DNA of 5,193 bases from Thermoproteota archaeon (lineage in GTDB: Archaea; Korarchaeota; Korarchaeia; Korarchaeales; Korarchaeaceae). The notes beneath the pieces are model-generated. The model was not told the DNA's origin and did no database searches. It saw only the letters and a program-made list of their open reading frames with translations. Below, one piece after another: positions 4,440 through 5,193 of this stretch (positions are counted from its first letter, which is position 1; each line of letters opens with the position of its first letter). The stretch lies in assembly GCA_015521385.1 (NCBI GenBank), contig WAOH01000179.1, positions 1 through 5,193 of the forward strand, written 5' to 3'. The position numbers and the translations under genes were made by a program.

Positions 4440-5193
4440 TCAGGAGGGCAGAACGCCCATCTCCTCCATCTTGTCGGCCACTTCCTTCAGGCCGAGCCTC
4501 TCCAGCGTCTCCCTGGTGGGCCTGCCCTTGACCCAGCCCCTGACCTGGTAGTACTCAGGCAGCATCTCGCCCAGCCTGGCCACGTGGCCCTTCGAAGGTC
4601 CACTCGGGATGGGCACCTTGGTGAGCCTGTCGGGCAGTGTGTCGTACTCCTCCCCGTCGCCGAAGGCCATTGCGTTGAAGGCCCTCTCGGCGTTGTAGAT
4701 GCGCTCGCCCACGGTCCTGAACTCCTCAGGCGTCATGTCCCATCCCGTGACGGCGCTCACCTGAGCCGCGAGTTCCTGATCCCAGTAGGCGAAGGTGACG
4801 AACTTGCACACCACCATGCTGTCGAGGGCGGCGAACACGTCCTGGAACTCCTTCAGGAGCTCGGCCTTGCCCTCGGTGGAGTAGGGATCGAGCTTCTTCG
4901 GGACACCAAGTATCTCGGGCGATATCATGTAGGCCCTGAGATGGCATCCACCCCTGTTGCTGGTCGCGTAGCCGAGGGCGTGACCCTGCACTCCCCTGGG
5001 ATCGTAGGCCGGCAGGGACTGACCCCTGACCTGCATCGATAATTCGGGCTTTCCGTACTTCTTAGCGAGCCTGTAGCCTCCAAGCGAGATGTCGTCGCCG
5101 AACCCGCTCCTGTAGGCCGCGCGCCAGGTCATCTCCACCACGGCCTGCGGGTTCCCGAAGTTCAGCTCCACGCCATCGAGCCTCTCCTTATCC
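4440..5193 (-). CDS. Aldehyde:ferredoxin oxidoreductase family protein, C-terminal part
   Basis: Tungsten-dependent enzymes of this family oxidise aldehydes to carboxylic acids and pass electrons to ferredoxin in the cytoplasm, using a bis-tungstopterin and one [4Fe-4S] cluster. About 251 residues are visible. The frame stays open to the right edge (DKERLDGVELNFGNP before and around a GTG at 5171), so that GTG is internal and about 350-400 N-terminal residues are missing. Recognisable blocks are LPAYDPRG, GYATSNRGGCHLRAY, LDPYSTEGKAEL, LDSMVVCKF and PIPSGPSKG. Counting from the GTG at 5171, C122 should correspond to the fourth cluster ligand (Cys494 in Pyrococcus furiosus AOR) and D117 to the pterin-contacting Asp of the DxxGLC motif, with Val where Gly is usual. 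H77 lies at nearly the right distance to be the active-site His448. The first three cluster cysteines are outside the window. The subtype (AOR, FOR, GOR or other) cannot be told. Confidence 0.93.
   Translation of the reverse strand, partial: DKERLDGVELNFGNPQAVVEMTWRAAYRSGFGDDISLGGYRLAKKYGKPELSMQVRGQSLPAYDPRGVQGHALGYATSNRGGCHLRAYMISPEILGVPKKLDPYSTEGKAELLKEFQDVFAALDSMVVCKFVTFAYWDQELAAQVSAVTGWDMTPEEFRTVGERIYNAERAFNAMAFGDGEEYDTLPDRLTKVPIPSGPSKGHVARLGEMLPEYYQVRGWVKGRPTRETLERLGLKEVADKMEEMGVLPS

Noticed and set aside
4156..4551. 131-codon plus-strand frame crossing the CPBP/AOR gap
   Set aside because: It overlaps the ends of both genuine genes, has no plausible ribosome site that I can see, and its Ser/Pro/Arg-rich sequence has no domain.
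4584..5042. 152-codon plus-strand open frame antisense to the oxidoreductase
   Set aside because: The opposite strand has clear AOR motifs throughout; the antisense translation has no recognisable domain and the biased composition of a shadow frame.

Overview
The window reads as a chromosomal fragment of a thermophilic archaeon, most likely from the Thermoproteota or Korarchaeota side of the tree; I cannot place it more narrowly. The evidence is indirect. Arginine is encoded mostly by AGG/AGA in GC-rich DNA. Genes are tightly packed with short overlaps, and GTG and TTG starts are used. Archaeal TATA elements lie close to likely start codons, which implies very short leaders. The gene content also fits: a tungsten-type aldehyde:ferredoxin oxidoreductase and two SPASM radical SAM enzymes.

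Layout, left to right. (1) Bases 1-482 (+) are the 3' part of a gene for a small multi-pass membrane protein of unknown family; its start lies before the window. (2) A three-gene operon on the minus strand runs from about 3292 down to 523. It encodes a six-helix membrane protein that somewhat resembles an ECF-transporter S component, then two radical SAM/SPASM proteins that are paralogous to each other. The genes overlap by 4 and 13 bases, so they are very probably co-transcribed and translationally coupled. (3) A divergent intergenic region (3293-3593) carries TATA-like elements for both sides and a small perfect inverted repeat. (4) Bases 3594-4244 (+) encode a CPBP-family (CAAX protease/bacteriocin-processing) intramembrane metalloprotease with all its catalytic motifs. 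(5) A 195-base convergent gap contains two abutting hairpins and pyrimidine-rich DNA. (6) Bases 4440-5193 (-) encode the C-terminal part of an aldehyde:ferredoxin oxidoreductase whose N-terminus lies beyond the right edge.

The part that could be an undescribed system is the operon in (2). It joins two radical SAM enzymes that share nearly the same C-terminal cysteine arrangement (C-x2-C-x5-C-x20-C, also seen in AhbC, AhbD and NirJ of heme and heme d1 synthesis) with a small transporter-like membrane protein. The first enzyme's N-terminal motif matches the uncharacterised family I know as TIGR04053. No siroheme decarboxylase genes and no obvious precursor peptide are present, so the substrate remains open: a tetrapyrrole, a peptide or another small molecule. 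A nearby tungsten enzyme raises a cofactor-related alternative, but the two are in separate transcription units and nothing in the sequence links them directly.

Annotation cautions: for both the operon's first gene and the CPBP gene, the longest open reading frame starts upstream of or inside the apparent TATA box. The internal ATG codons at 3292 (-) and 3594 (+) are therefore preferred.
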